Position numbers and translations under genes: made by a program
Assembly: GCF_002797445.1 (NCBI RefSeq)
Contig: NZ_PGEP01000001.1
Location: 991,001-1,055,000, forward strand
Source: Acidovorax sp. 69
GTDB lineage: Bacteria; Pseudomonadota; Gammaproteobacteria; Burkholderiales; Burkholderiaceae_C
Length of the DNA stretch: 64,000 bases
Direction of reading: 5' to 3'
Shown here: positions 52,308 to 61,249 of the stretch, piece after piece
Numbering within the stretch: the stretch's first letter is position 1
Layout: each line of letters begins with the position of its first letter
The notes under the pieces: model-generated
Databases searched by the model: none
Told to the model about the DNA's origin: nothing
What the model saw: the letters and a program-made list of their open reading frames with translations, nothing else

Positions 52308-52397
52308 GGGTGTCCTCTTCTGTGGGCTGTCTGGGGTAGGCGGGCGGCGCGGGTGCCGTCGCAATGTGCGAGTGGTGCGATCGACTTCAGTCTGTCG

Positions 52398-52413
52398 CAC
52401 ACTATATATGGTG
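52398..52413 (-). promoter_or_regulatory. NrdR box 1 (overlaps the -10)
   Basis: acactatatatggtgt matches the NrdR consensus (acaCwAtATaTwGtgt) at nearly every position. NrdR represses ribonucleotide reductase genes when dATP is plentiful. Confidence 0.85.
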
Positions 52414-52428
52414 TGTCGTGAGTGTTCA
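52400..52428 (-). promoter_or_regulatory. Promoter of nrdAB
   Basis: On the minus strand TTGAAC (52423-52428) and TATAGT (52400-52405) stand 17 bases apart, a good sigma-70 promoter. The -10 lies inside NrdR box 1, and box 2 lies immediately upstream of the -35, so NrdR could block RNA polymerase directly. Confidence 0.7.
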
Positions 52429-52429
52429 A

Positions 52430-52445
52430 GACACTACCGGTAGTG
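52430..52445 (-). promoter_or_regulatory. NrdR box 2
   Basis: acactaccggtagtgt is a perfect palindrome and fits the box in its outer bases. Its centre is 32 bases from that of box 1, about three helical turns, the spacing typical of paired NrdR sites. Confidence 0.78.
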
Positions 52446-52693
52446 TACCGTCGGAACTGGTCTGAAAAAGAGAAGCGGCCTGTGGCAAGCCCGACGAGAT
52501 CGGCCAACGACCTCGCGGAGAGCCCTTGCGGGTACTGTGGTTCTTGCTAAAAGTCACGCTGTGGCGTGTGATGGCGGCGGATTTCCTTCGCCAAGCCGCG
52601 TGGCGCTTGGGTGACGCATTTTGTGCAAATGCACAAAGAAAAATATTGTGTTGACGCGCCGCTGCGACAGTGTTTTTTGCGGGGCAGCAGTCT
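52446..52693. other. Intergenic remainder between NrdR boxes and ampD
   Basis: No gene was found here. One compact inverted repeat, ttgtgcaaatgcacaa (52621-52636), is the only clear structure. Nothing resembling an RNA gene was recognised. Confidence 0.45.
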
Positions 52694-53302
52694 TTAGGGC
52701 TGGTGTGGTTCCGGGAACCGGCGCAGGGGCCAGTCCAGAGAATTCTTCAGGCAGACCCAGTCGAACCCAGAGCCTGGATCCTGCTTGCGTCCAGGGGCAA
52801 TGTGCTCATGTCCCGCAATGTGTTCGATGGGATAGCGCTGCGCAATGTCCAGACAAAGTTGCGCCAGCGTTTGGTACTGCGCAGATTCAAACCCCTGACC
52901 CTCCAGGCCCTCCAGCTCGATGCCAATGGAATCGTCGTTGCACTGGCCGCGTCCGCGATAAAACGATTGTCCTGCGTGCCAGGCACGCAAGTCGCAGTCC
53001 ACAAACTGCCATGGCACGCCGGCTCGGTCGATAAAAAAATGCGAAGAAACCTGAAGGCCCCGAATACCCTGGTAATAGGGATGTACGTCCCAGTCCAGGG
53101 TGTTGGTGAACAGTTGCTGCACTGCGCCCGTGCCATATTTTCCCGGCGGCAGGCTGATCGAGTGCACTACGATCAGATCGATATGGTTCTTGGCGGGGGG
53201 GCGCGCGCCATGATTGGGTGAATCCAGTCTTTTGGCTGAGCGGTGCCAGCCTCCCTCCCAGGGTGACGTCGCCACCGTCGATGCATCATCCGATGTCGTC
53301 AT
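52694..53302 (-). CDS. ampD: 1,6-anhydro-N-acetylmuramyl-L-alanine amidase AmpD
   Basis: AmpD cleaves anhydro-muropeptides in the cytoplasm during peptidoglycan recycling and so affects AmpR-controlled beta-lactamase in some bacteria. The product from ATG 53302 is 202 residues. The zinc ligands appear in LIVVHSISLPPG (His), ELEG after DDSIGIELEG and IAGHEHIAPGRKQDPG (His, Asp). The family segment SSHFFIDRAGVPWQFVDCDLRAWHAGQS is complete. The start overlaps the end of pilR by 17 bases; an alternative ATG at 53344 exists. No ampR or ampG is nearby. Confidence 0.94.
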   Translation of the reverse strand: MTTSDDASTVATSPWEGGWHRSAKRLDSPNHGARPPAKNHIDLIVVHSISLPPGKYGTGAVQQLFTNTLDWDVHPYYQGIRGLQVSSHFFIDRAGVPWQFVDCDLRAWHAGQSFYRGRGQCNDDSIGIELEGLEGQGFESAQYQTLAQLCLDIAQRYPIEHIAGHEHIAPGRKQDPGSGFDWVCLKNSLDWPLRRFPEPHQP

Positions 53303-54815
53303 GCGGGTCTTGGTCGTTGGGGACGGCGATGTCCAGGCGGGCAATGCGATAGCGTATCTGGCGCAGGCTGATACCCAGCCGAGCTGCCGTGGCGGTGCGG
53401 TTAAAGCCCGCTTCTTTCAGTGCGCGGATCAGTATGTCCCGCTCTTGCTGATCCAGCCATGCTTGCAGATCGCTCGGTAGTGGCACCGTGCAACCTGCGT
53501 TGATAAGGGGAGGGCCGGCCTGCGTGTCTGTCGCACTTGGGTAGGAAGACGGCCCGGAAGACAATGCCGTTGCAGGAGTACCTTGGCGGGTCCCCAGGGC
53601 ATCTGCCGCGCCTGATGGCCAGTCAACGTGTAACTCATCTCCATCGCTGAGCGCCACGGCGCGGTGCAGCAGGTTCTCCAGTTCCCGGACGTTGCCTGTC
53701 AGGGGGTGGGCTGCAATCGCATCCAGTGCGTGTTCGGTGAGTGCTGGCACGGGCGTCCCGGAATCTTGGGCAATTCGTGCCAGCAGCGCGGTACACAGTG
53801 CGGGCAAGTCCTCACGCCGTTCTCGCAATGGGGGTATCAGAATCTCGATCACATTGAGCCGGTAATACAGGTCCTGCCGAAAGCGGCCCGATTGCACATC
53901 GGCCGCCAGGTCCCGGTGGGTGGCGCTCACAATGCGCACATCCACCGTTTCTTCCTGGGTGGATCCCAGCGGCCGCACGCTGCGCTCCTGAATGGAACGC
54001 AGCAGCTTAGATTGCATGGCGAGCGGCAAGTCGCCAATTTCATCGAGGAACAGAGTGCCTCCGCGCGCTGCTTGAAAGTAGCCGTCCCGGTCCTGGGTGG
54101 CGCCGGTGTAAGAGCCCTTGCGGGCCCCAAAAAACTCAGCTTCCAGAAGGTTTTCGGGAATCGCCCCACAATTCACTGCAATCAGCGGACCCTCTGCGCG
54201 TTGGCTGCTGGCGTGCAGGGCCTGCGCCACGAGCTCCTTGCCGGTACCGGATTCTCCATGGATGAGGACGGGTGCCATGCCCCGCGAGACTTTGGCGATC
54301 CGCTGCTTCACGTTGCGGATGGCTTCTGACTCTCCCACCAGCTTGTCGAGCGCTGGGTTGCCATGGGCGTTTTCGGCGGTGGCTGCCATGGCCTGCCGGG
54401 TGTGACCTGAGCCGCGCGCAGCACGGGGTGCCGGAACCCCCCCTGTGCCTTGCACGGCGGACGCGACGACCGAGCGAAATTGTTTCAGATCCACCGGCTT
54501 GGTCAGGTAGTCGAAGGCCCCTGCGCGCAATGCTTCGACGGCATTTTCTGCCGATCCATACGCGGTCATGACCACACACCGTTCACGGCGCTGTTGGTCG
54601 CGCAAGTCTTGCAGCAGCTCCATGCCAAACCCGTCAGGCAGGCGCATATCGGTGATCACGGCATCGAAGCGGTGGGCCCGGAGATGATCACGTGCCTCCT
54701 GCACGCTGGAGGCGGTTTCCACGCGATAGCCTTCGCGCAGCAGGGTGAGTTCGTACAGGGTACGCAGATCGGGTTCGTCGTCAACGACAAGAATGGAGGC
54801 GGAAGGGGCGGTCAT
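53286..54815 (-). CDS. pilR: Type IV pilus sigma-54 response regulator PilR
   Basis: PilR activates sigma-54 promoters, classically that of the pilin gene, when phosphorylated by PilS. The 509-residue product has a receiver domain with the phospho-acceptor Asp56 (AVITDMRLPDG), an AAA+ domain with Walker A GESGTGKE and the sigma-54 contact loop GSYTGA, and a Fis-type helix-turn-helix at the end (NRTATAARLGISLRQIRYRI). It lies 11 bases after pilS. The pilin gene itself is not in the window. Confidence 0.94.
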   Translation of the reverse strand: MTAPSASILVVDDEPDLRTLYELTLLREGYRVETASSVQEARDHLRAHRFDAVITDMRLPDGFGMELLQDLRDQQRRERCVVMTAYGSAENAVEALRAGAFDYLTKPVDLKQFRSVVASAVQGTGGVPAPRAARGSGHTRQAMAATAENAHGNPALDKLVGESEAIRNVKQRIAKVSRGMAPVLIHGESGTGKELVAQALHASSQRAEGPLIAVNCGAIPENLLEAEFFGARKGSYTGATQDRDGYFQAARGGTLFLDEIGDLPLAMQSKLLRSIQERSVRPLGSTQEETVDVRIVSATHRDLAADVQSGRFRQDLYYRLNVIEILIPPLRERREDLPALCTALLARIAQDSGTPVPALTEHALDAIAAHPLTGNVRELENLLHRAVALSDGDELHVDWPSGAADALGTRQGTPATALSSGPSSYPSATDTQAGPPLINAGCTVPLPSDLQAWLDQQERDILIRALKEAGFNRTATAARLGISLRQIRYRIARLDIAVPNDQDPHDDIG

Positions 54816-54826
54816 GGCAATGCAGT

Positions 54827-56530
54827 TCAGACCACGATGGTGTCAAACAGCGTGGCGGAGTCGGCGGGACGGGTGGTGCGGCGGAAACCGACGGTGAAGG
54901 CGTTTCCCCCTGTTTCGCCCCGTAGGGTTTCGCGGTTCAGGCGCTGGTAGCTGATGGACGCTCCGTGGCGCTGGCACAGCTCGCGGCAGATATAAAGACC
55001 CAGGCCGCTGGAGCGGCTCTCGGAAGAGAAGAAGGGCTCGAACAAATGGCGCTCCACGGATTTGTCCATGGGGGCGCCATCGCTCCAGACCTGCAGGCTG
55101 ACTTGGCCAACCGGTGTGATGCGCGTGGTGACGCAAAGGGAGTCGGGCTCCTGTCCCCTGTAGCGCAATGCGTTGTCCAGCAGGTTCACCAGCACGCGGC
55201 GCAAGTGTTCCGCATCGAACTCCACCTGGGTGGCATGGGAGTCCAGTGTCACGACTGCATGGCGCTGCGCTGGGTTCTGGGCCTGCCAGTCATTCCATAT
55301 TTGGGCGATGGCCTCGTCAAGCTGTACCGTGGATGCAGGTGCATGGCTGATCTGATGTTGTACGCGGGCAATGTCGAGCACTTCTTCGGCGATGCGTGCC
55401 AGTCGATCGGCATTCTGCTGGACCATGTGTGCCAGGCGCTTTTGTGCCGGATCATGCAGGTCCTCTTCCAGCAGTGCATTGGCCTGCACGATGGCTGCCA
55501 GCGGGTTGCGGATCTCATGGGCCACTGCCGCAGACATGCGGCCCATGGCGGCGAGCTTCTCGGTACGCAGGCGTGCTTCCATCTCTCGCAGATCGTGCAG
55601 GAACATCACGCACAAACGTTCAGTGTGAGCCTGAAGCGCTGCCTGGCGGGTGGACGTGAGCCACGTGCGTGCATGCAGGCCCGTAGGGCTTTGGCCTGCG
55701 TGCAGGAGATCGACATCCGCTGTTTGGGGCTGTTCGTTGCGAAAGGTGCGCTGGGCGAGGGTGACCAGGGGCTGCCATGGGAGGATCGTTGTCAGTGCGA
55801 AGGGAAGCTCGGGCAGTGTGCCTCCGCCCAACAACTGGAGCCCGGCTGGATTGGCAACGCGTACTACGTTGTTTTCATCGACCACCAGCACACCATCGGT
55901 CAGGTTCTGGATGACCAGTGCGCTGACCTGGGTCTGGACGCGCGCTGCGACTTGGCTTTGATGAGCCACCTCTTGCTCGCGCGTCAGCCGCGTGGCCAGT
56001 TGGTGCACCAGGTAGCTCACTATGAAATAGCCCGTGCCGGTGAGCGCGCTTTGCAGATAGCGTTGCGCGTCGTCGCCTGCGGTGTGTGTGCCCACCCACC
56101 AGGCCCAGCCCAGAAGCAGCAGGGTGACGCCTGCCGTGGTGCCCAGAGCCAGGGTGAGCGTGCCCAGAACGGCTGCCGTGAGGATGGGCAGACCGAACAA
56201 AGGGGTGTAATTCATGGCGCCGGCGTGCAGCAACTGCAGCGCCGTGATAGCTGCCAGGTCGACGCCAATAGAGGGAAGCCACTGGGGGCCGGCGCCTGGA
56301 GACGGCGGTCCGCGCCTGGCCAGCACGCGCAAGATCACCGTGGCCGCCAGATATGCGACGCAAACAGCCAAAACCGCAGGTTCGGTGACCTGATTGATGA
56401 TTTGCCCCGCGCCCTGCAGCACCAGAAGGGCCAGCGCCACCATGAGGCGGCCCGTCAGAAATCCGCGCCAAAGTCGCACAAACGGTGCATCAACCGTGGG
56501 CAGGAAAGCATCTGCAGGCAGGGGTTGCAT
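54827..56530 (-). CDS. pilS: Type IV pilus sensor histidine kinase PilS
   Basis: PilS is an inner-membrane histidine kinase with an N-terminal helical membrane part (about six segments, such as LMVALALLVLQGAGQI and VCVAYLAATVILRVLA). A PAS-like part follows (LTDGVLVVDENNVVRVANPAGLQLLG). The phospho-acceptor histidine lies in the box SAAVAHEIRNPLAAIVQANALLEE. The ATP-binding part contains VLVNLLDNALRYRG and SSGLGLYICRELCQRHGA. In Pseudomonas PilS reads pilin levels in the membrane and controls PilR. The 567-residue length is typical. Confidence 0.94.
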   Translation of the reverse strand: MQPLPADAFLPTVDAPFVRLWRGFLTGRLMVALALLVLQGAGQIINQVTEPAVLAVCVAYLAATVILRVLARRGPPSPGAGPQWLPSIGVDLAAITALQLLHAGAMNYTPLFGLPILTAAVLGTLTLALGTTAGVTLLLLGWAWWVGTHTAGDDAQRYLQSALTGTGYFIVSYLVHQLATRLTREQEVAHQSQVAARVQTQVSALVIQNLTDGVLVVDENNVVRVANPAGLQLLGGGTLPELPFALTTILPWQPLVTLAQRTFRNEQPQTADVDLLHAGQSPTGLHARTWLTSTRQAALQAHTERLCVMFLHDLREMEARLRTEKLAAMGRMSAAVAHEIRNPLAAIVQANALLEEDLHDPAQKRLAHMVQQNADRLARIAEEVLDIARVQHQISHAPASTVQLDEAIAQIWNDWQAQNPAQRHAVVTLDSHATQVEFDAEHLRRVLVNLLDNALRYRGQEPDSLCVTTRITPVGQVSLQVWSDGAPMDKSVERHLFEPFFSSESRSSGLGLYICRELCQRHGASISYQRLNRETLRGETGGNAFTVGFRRTTRPADSATLFDTIVV

Positions 56531-56533
56531 GGC

Positions 56534-56764
56534 TCAGGCCGGGCCCAGTCGCCGGTGCTCTGCGCTGCAATAGGCATGGTCGCCAAGCATCATGGCTTCT
56601 GCCTGTGGAATATGCATGCCGCAGTGTGCACAGGCCAGCATGTCCTGCGGCAGTGCGCGTGGTGAAGGTGCGGAAGACTTCGGCGCGTCATCGTCCCGGT
56701 CGCGGCGACTGCGCCAGATTCCGATGGCCACCACCAATACAACCAACAAGACCAGATATTTCAT
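56534..56764 (-). CDS. Small PP0621-like protein with paired cysteines
   Basis: This 76-residue protein begins MKYLVLLVVLVVAIGIWRSRR, one membrane segment followed by a basic turn. A charged linker (RDRDDDAPKSSAPSP) follows, then MLACAHCGMHIPQAEAMMLGD and HAYCSAEHRRLG. The CAHC pair with the later cysteine and histidines looks like a metal site facing the cytoplasm. It matches the PP0621 family, which is always small and of unknown function and often stands beside pilS. Its ATG overlaps the stop of the ccsA-like gene (56761-56764), so translation is coupled. Confidence 0.82.
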   Translation of the reverse strand: MKYLVLLVVLVVAIGIWRSRRDRDDDAPKSSAPSPRALPQDMLACAHCGMHIPQAEAMMLGDHAYCSAEHRRLGPA

Positions 56765-57558
56765 GTGCTGCGGCCAAGAACAACTTCCAGGACAAAACGG
56801 GAGCCCACATAGGCGAGCAACAGCAGGGCGGACCCTGCATACAGCACGCGCACGGCATTTCGCCCGCGCCAGCCAAAACGCGCGCGACCCAGCAGCAAGG
56901 TGGCAAAAGTCAGCCAGGACAGCAGGGAGAAGATGGCCTTGTGGTCCCACCGCCATGCGCGGCCATACAGCGTTTCTCCGAAAAGCCAACCCGCCAGCAG
57001 CGTGGCCGTGAGGAGAACAAAGCCCGCCGTTACAAAACGGAAGGTCAGCCGTTCCAGCGTGAGCAGCGGAATGCCGCTGTGCGGGTCTTCGGCTTGGCGG
57101 ATATGGCGCTCTGCGCGTGTCATGAGCCAGGCGTGCACCACGGCGGCCGCAAACAGGCCATAACAGGCGATGCCCAGGGCCAGGTGCAGCGGCAACCAAG
57201 CCGACGCCGTCACGTGCAAGGGCTGTCCCGGAAACAACATCGCCAGCACAATGGCCGCTGCGCCCAAACCTGCCAACACCCAGCGGGATTGCATCTGTGG
57301 GAACAGCTGTCGCTCCACGGCGTACACCGTGAGAACCAGCCAGGCAGTCATTGACAAGGCGGGTGCAAAACCAAACCGAGGGGCATCGCCCCACAGGCCC
57401 CAGACCAGCACTGCGCCGTGCAACAGCCAGGCTACCAGCAGTGCGTTGCGCGCCGCTACGGCCCCTAGCCGCGAGGCAGCAGCGGCGGGCACGGCGTATG
57501 CCACGGCGGCGGCAAGGGCCAGCAGCCAGCTGACGGGGGAAGCACTGGGTAAAATCAT
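56761..57558 (-). CDS. CcsA/YpjD-type cytochrome c assembly family membrane protein
   Basis: This inner-membrane protein of 265 residues has about eight hydrophobic segments, of the YpjD/HemX group related to the haem-handling protein CcsA. The features are the loop LFPGQPLHVTASAWLPLHLALGIACYG, with a conserved histidine, and the motif WLFGETLYGRAWRWDHKAIFSLLSWLTF near the end, which resembles the WDHK-type WWD-like region. It may bind haem, though a cytochrome c role has not been shown for this group. It is divergent from ffh, where its start is 99 bases from the ffh start. Confidence 0.88.
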   Translation of the reverse strand: MILPSASPVSWLLALAAAVAYAVPAAAASRLGAVAARNALLVAWLLHGAVLVWGLWGDAPRFGFAPALSMTAWLVLTVYAVERQLFPQMQSRWVLAGLGAAAIVLAMLFPGQPLHVTASAWLPLHLALGIACYGLFAAAVVHAWLMTRAERHIRQAEDPHSGIPLLTLERLTFRFVTAGFVLLTATLLAGWLFGETLYGRAWRWDHKAIFSLLSWLTFATLLLGRARFGWRGRNAVRVLYAGSALLLLAYVGSRFVLEVVLGRST

Positions 57559-57657
57559 GGGTACAGTTTAGCCTTTCGCCCCACCGCCAGCGCCCTGGCG
57601 GGCCCGCGTGCACAACGACAGCGTTGATGGCGCGCAGGCAACACCGGAACTTCTCCT

Positions 57658-59037
57658 ATGGCCTCCGCCCTCACCGACAAACTCACGCGCCTCGTCAAGG
57701 AGATGCGTGGCCAGGCCCGCATTACCGAGTCCAACGTCACAGACATGCTGCGCGAAGTGCGCATGGCCCTGCTCGAAGCCGACGTGGCACTGCCCGTGGT
57801 GCGTGACTTCATTGCCCGTGTCAAGGACAAGGCGCTGGGCCAGGAAGTGTTGGGCTCTCTCAAACCGGGTCAGACGCTGGTGAGCATCGTCAATCGCGAG
57901 CTGGCCGTGACCATGGGCGAGGGCATTGCCGACATCAACCTGGCAGCCCAGCCGCCTGCCGTCATCCTGATGGCGGGTCTGCAAGGCGCGGGCAAGACCA
58001 CCACCACGGCCAAGTTGGCCAAACACCTGATTGAAAAGCGCAAGAAGAAGGTGCTCACGGTGTCGGGCGACGTGTACCGCCCTGCAGCCATTGAACAGCT
58101 CAAGACCGTGACGAAGCAGGCCGGTGCGGAGTGGTTCCCGAGCACGCCGGACCAGAAACCACTGGACATCGCCTACGCCGCGCTCGACTACGCCAAGAAG
58201 CATTACTTCGACGTTCTGCTGGTTGATACCGCCGGCCGTCTTGCCATCGATGAAGCCTTGATGAAGGAAATCAAGGAACTGCACGCAGCGCTGAACCCGG
58301 TCGAGACGCTCTTCGTCGTTGATGCGATGCAGGGCCAGGATGCGATCAATACCGCCAAGGCTTTCAAGGAAGCGCTGCCACTCACCGGCATCGTTTTAAC
58401 GAAGCTTGACGGTGACTCGCGCGGTGGAGCAGCGCTGTCGGTGCGGCAGATCACCGGTGCGCCCATCAAGTTCGCGGGGGTTTCGGAAAAAATCGACGGG
58501 CTGGAAGTGTTTGACGCCGAGCGCCATGCGGGGCGCATCCTGGGCATGGGCGACATCGTGGCGCTGGTGGAGCAGGTCACTGCCGGTGTCGACATGGAGG
58601 CTGCACAAAAGCTGGCCGCCAAGGTCAAGAGCGGAGACGGCTTCGACCTGAATGACTTTCTGTCCCAGATCCAGCAGATGAAGCAAATGGGTGGTCTGTC
58701 CAGTTTGATGGACAAGTTGCCTTCTCAGCTCACCGCCAAGGCGGGTGCGGTGGACATGGACAAGGCCGAGAAGGACATCAAGCGCAAGGAAGGCATCATT
58801 CAAAGCATGACGCCCAAGGAGCGCCGCAAACCCGAGATCATCAAGGCCACCCGGAAGAAGCGCATTGCCGATGGTGCCGGGGTGCATGTCCAGGAGGTCA
58901 ACCGCTTGCTCAAGGAGTTTGAGCAGATGCAGGGCATGATGAAAAAGATGAAGGGCGGTGGCCTGATGAAAATGATGAAGAAGATGGGTGGCATGAAGGG
59001 CATGGGTGGTGGAGGCATGCCCAAGATGCCTTTCTGA
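57658..59037 (+). CDS. ffh: Signal recognition particle protein Ffh
   Basis: Ffh binds 4.5S RNA and signal sequences and targets proteins to FtsY. The 459-residue product has the N domain (ALTDKLTRLVKEMRGQ, VRMALLEADVALPVV), the G domain with GLQGAGKTTTTAKLA near residue 107, DTAGRLAID, TKLDGDSRGGAAL, and the M domain rich in methionine (MQGMMKKMKGGGLMKMMKKMGG). The length and end (GGGMPKMPF) are typical. A terminator follows 75 bases after the stop. Confidence 0.97.
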   Translation: MASALTDKLTRLVKEMRGQARITESNVTDMLREVRMALLEADVALPVVRDFIARVKDKALGQEVLGSLKPGQTLVSIVNRELAVTMGEGIADINLAAQPPAVILMAGLQGAGKTTTTAKLAKHLIEKRKKKVLTVSGDVYRPAAIEQLKTVTKQAGAEWFPSTPDQKPLDIAYAALDYAKKHYFDVLLVDTAGRLAIDEALMKEIKELHAALNPVETLFVVDAMQGQDAINTAKAFKEALPLTGIVLTKLDGDSRGGAALSVRQITGAPIKFAGVSEKIDGLEVFDAERHAGRILGMGDIVALVEQVTAGVDMEAAQKLAAKVKSGDGFDLNDFLSQIQQMKQMGGLSSLMDKLPSQLTAKAGAVDMDKAEKDIKRKEGIIQSMTPKERRKPEIIKATRKKRIADGAGVHVQEVNRLLKEFEQMQGMMKKMKGGGLMKMMKKMGGMKGMGGGGMPKMPF

Positions 59038-59111
59038 TTTTTTCAAGCCTTTTTGGCACTATGCGCCGTAGTCGTATGCCTGAGGTGCTATGAAAACAGG
59101 AGCCAATAGAA

Positions 59112-59137
59112 AAGCCGACAGAGATGTCGGCTTTTTT
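59112..59137. terminator. Terminator between ffh and mdoH
   Basis: The arms aagccgaca and tgtcggctt (9 perfect pairs, loop gaga) are followed on the plus strand by tttt. The A-rich run before the stem makes it useful for the convergent mdoH gene as well. Confidence 0.88.
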
Positions 59138-59170
59138 GTGGGTTCGGCGGACGGCGTTCCATCCGCCGCC

Positions 59171-61249
59171 CTACGTCGCCTGCAAAGCCACCGGCCGCGC
59201 CAGTCGGCCGGCGTGCAACCAGGCGCGGCGCAGCACGGGGGGCGACCACGACTCCTCGGGGATCAGCAGCAGCCGTTGGGCACGCAGAGCCTTGCCCAGT
59301 GCAATCTGGCTGGTGAACACGGCCAGCGGAATCGCCAGCGCCAGGGGCAGGCCCACAGGCATCAGCCACAACAGGGCGCTGCTGTCGATCAGTGCCACAC
59401 CCAGCGCCAGCAAGGCGATCACCACGCTCATCGGAGCCAGCTGGCGTGCAGCGTGGCGCCAGGGCACCGCATGGGCCTCGCGCGGGGGCGACTTCCATTC
59501 CAGTTTCAGGCCCGTGAGTGCAATCAGTACAAACAATGAGTGCGCGAGCATCCGCACGGGCGCCTGCAAAATAGCCATGACACTTTCCAGTGCCGCGCTT
59601 TTGAGCAGGCTCAAGGCACCGCCGTACTGCTTTTGCTCGCGGCGCATGAACACGGCGGCCACGCCCAGGATGCGCGGCAAAAACAGCAGGCACAACGTCC
59701 AGGCCCACAGGGCGAGCAGCTCGGCGGGCAGGATGTGCCAGTCGGCCACCAGCTTGGCGCCTGACAGCCACAGCGCCGTGCCCAGCGTCAGGAACGCCAG
59801 CCACAGGGGGGCCGACAGGTAGGCCATGGCGCCCGTCACAAACATCGAGCGGTGCACCGCGTGCAGGCCCGGCTCGGCCATCAGGCGTGCATTCTGCAGG
59901 TTGCCCTGGCACCAGCGGCGGTCGCGTTGCAGTTCGGCCAGCAGGTCGGGGGGTTGCTGTTCATAGCTGCCGATCAGGTCCGACACCAGCCACACGTGGT
60001 AGCCGGCGCGGCGCATCAGTGCGGCCTCGACAAAGTCGTGCGACAGGATGCCGCCCGCCAGACCACCCTTGCCCTGGATGGGCGCGAGGGCGCAGTGGTG
60101 CATGAAGGGTGCCACCCGGATGATCGCGTTGTGCCCCCAGTAGTGCGATTCACCCAGTTGCCAGAACTGCATGCCCAGCGTGAAGAGGCGGCCGGTGACG
60201 CGCGAGGCGAACTGCTGCGCACGGGCGTGCAGCGTGACGTGGCCGATGGCCTGGGTTGCCGTCTGGATGATGCCCGCCGTGGGGTTGGCTTCCATGAGCT
60301 TGGCCATCGAGACGATGCAGTCACCGCTCATCACGCTGTCGGCATCCAGCACCACCATGTAGCGGTAGTCCTTGCCCCAGCGACGGCAGAAATCCGCCAC
60401 GTTGCCAGCCTTGCGGTGCGTGCGGCGGGTGCGCAAGCGGTAGTACACCTGCACCTGAGGCTGCTGGCTGTGCTCGGCCAGGGCGCTGCGCAGTTCTTCC
60501 CAAGCAGCGCGCTCGGCCCGGGCGATGGCGGGGTCGTAGCTGTCGGACAGTACAAACACGTCGAAGGTGGTGCCGTGCCCGGTGGCGGCCACGGACTCGC
60601 AGGTCGCCCGCAGCCCGGCAAACACCGTGGCCACGTCTTCATTGCAGATCGGCATGATGATCGCCGTGCGGGCCTCGGGCGCCAAGGTGTGCTCTGCGAC
60701 GCTGCGCACCGACAGCGCATGTTTGTCGCCGCGCAGCATGACCCAACAGCCCATCAACCCGGTGAGGAAGCCTGTGACCACCCAGGCAGACAGCATCGCA
60801 AACAGCGCAATCTGGCCGTAGCCCAGCCAGGCACTTTCGTAGTCGGGTTGAACGCCTGCAAACAGCAAGCTGGCCAGGGCCGTGGTCAGAACCGTCAGCA
60901 CGGCAAACGCCCAGCGGCGCCTTTGTGCAGCAGCTTGCCACGTCTGCGACGGCAGATCATCCTGGGGTGTCTTGGTGCCGCTGTGGGCGACTGTGCGTCT
61001 TGTCGCGCGCAGCAGCAGAGCCGTGCTCAGGCTGTTCCAGAAGCCGCGCCAGGGAATCGGCGCCATAGACCCTCGGTGCAGCGGGGGCGCGGTCACCGCG
61101 TTGGGGTGGCGCTCTTCGCGCACTGCACTGCGGCTGGTCGCGACCGGTCTTTGGTAAGAGGCGCCACGCCGCGCCACCACGGCAGGGGCGGGGCAGGCAT
61201 GTGAGTGGCGGTCTCTGGGGCTTACTCGGGAAGAATGATGTGCGTCCAT
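59171..61249 (-). CDS. mdoH: Glucans biosynthesis glucosyltransferase MdoH (OpgH)
   Basis: MdoH is the inner-membrane glucosyltransferase that makes the beta-1,2 glucan backbone of osmoregulated periplasmic glucans. The 692-residue product has several membrane helices and a GT2-type catalytic core: IIMPICNEDVATVFAGL, VVLDADSVMSGDCI (DxD-type), ILSHDFVEAALMRRAGY and the ELQRDRRWCQGNLQ motif (QxxRW). The end of mdoG and the start of mdoH overlap by 28 bases, so they are translated together. The N-terminal 100 residues are poorly conserved. Confidence 0.95.
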   Translation of the reverse strand: MDAHHSSRVSPRDRHSHACPAPAVVARRGASYQRPVATSRSAVREERHPNAVTAPPLHRGSMAPIPWRGFWNSLSTALLLRATRRTVAHSGTKTPQDDLPSQTWQAAAQRRRWAFAVLTVLTTALASLLFAGVQPDYESAWLGYGQIALFAMLSAWVVTGFLTGLMGCWVMLRGDKHALSVRSVAEHTLAPEARTAIIMPICNEDVATVFAGLRATCESVAATGHGTTFDVFVLSDSYDPAIARAERAAWEELRSALAEHSQQPQVQVYYRLRTRRTHRKAGNVADFCRRWGKDYRYMVVLDADSVMSGDCIVSMAKLMEANPTAGIIQTATQAIGHVTLHARAQQFASRVTGRLFTLGMQFWQLGESHYWGHNAIIRVAPFMHHCALAPIQGKGGLAGGILSHDFVEAALMRRAGYHVWLVSDLIGSYEQQPPDLLAELQRDRRWCQGNLQNARLMAEPGLHAVHRSMFVTGAMAYLSAPLWLAFLTLGTALWLSGAKLVADWHILPAELLALWAWTLCLLFLPRILGVAAVFMRREQKQYGGALSLLKSAALESVMAILQAPVRMLAHSLFVLIALTGLKLEWKSPPREAHAVPWRHAARQLAPMSVVIALLALGVALIDSSALLWLMPVGLPLALAIPLAVFTSQIALGKALRAQRLLLIPEESWSPPVLRRAWLHAGRLARPVALQAT

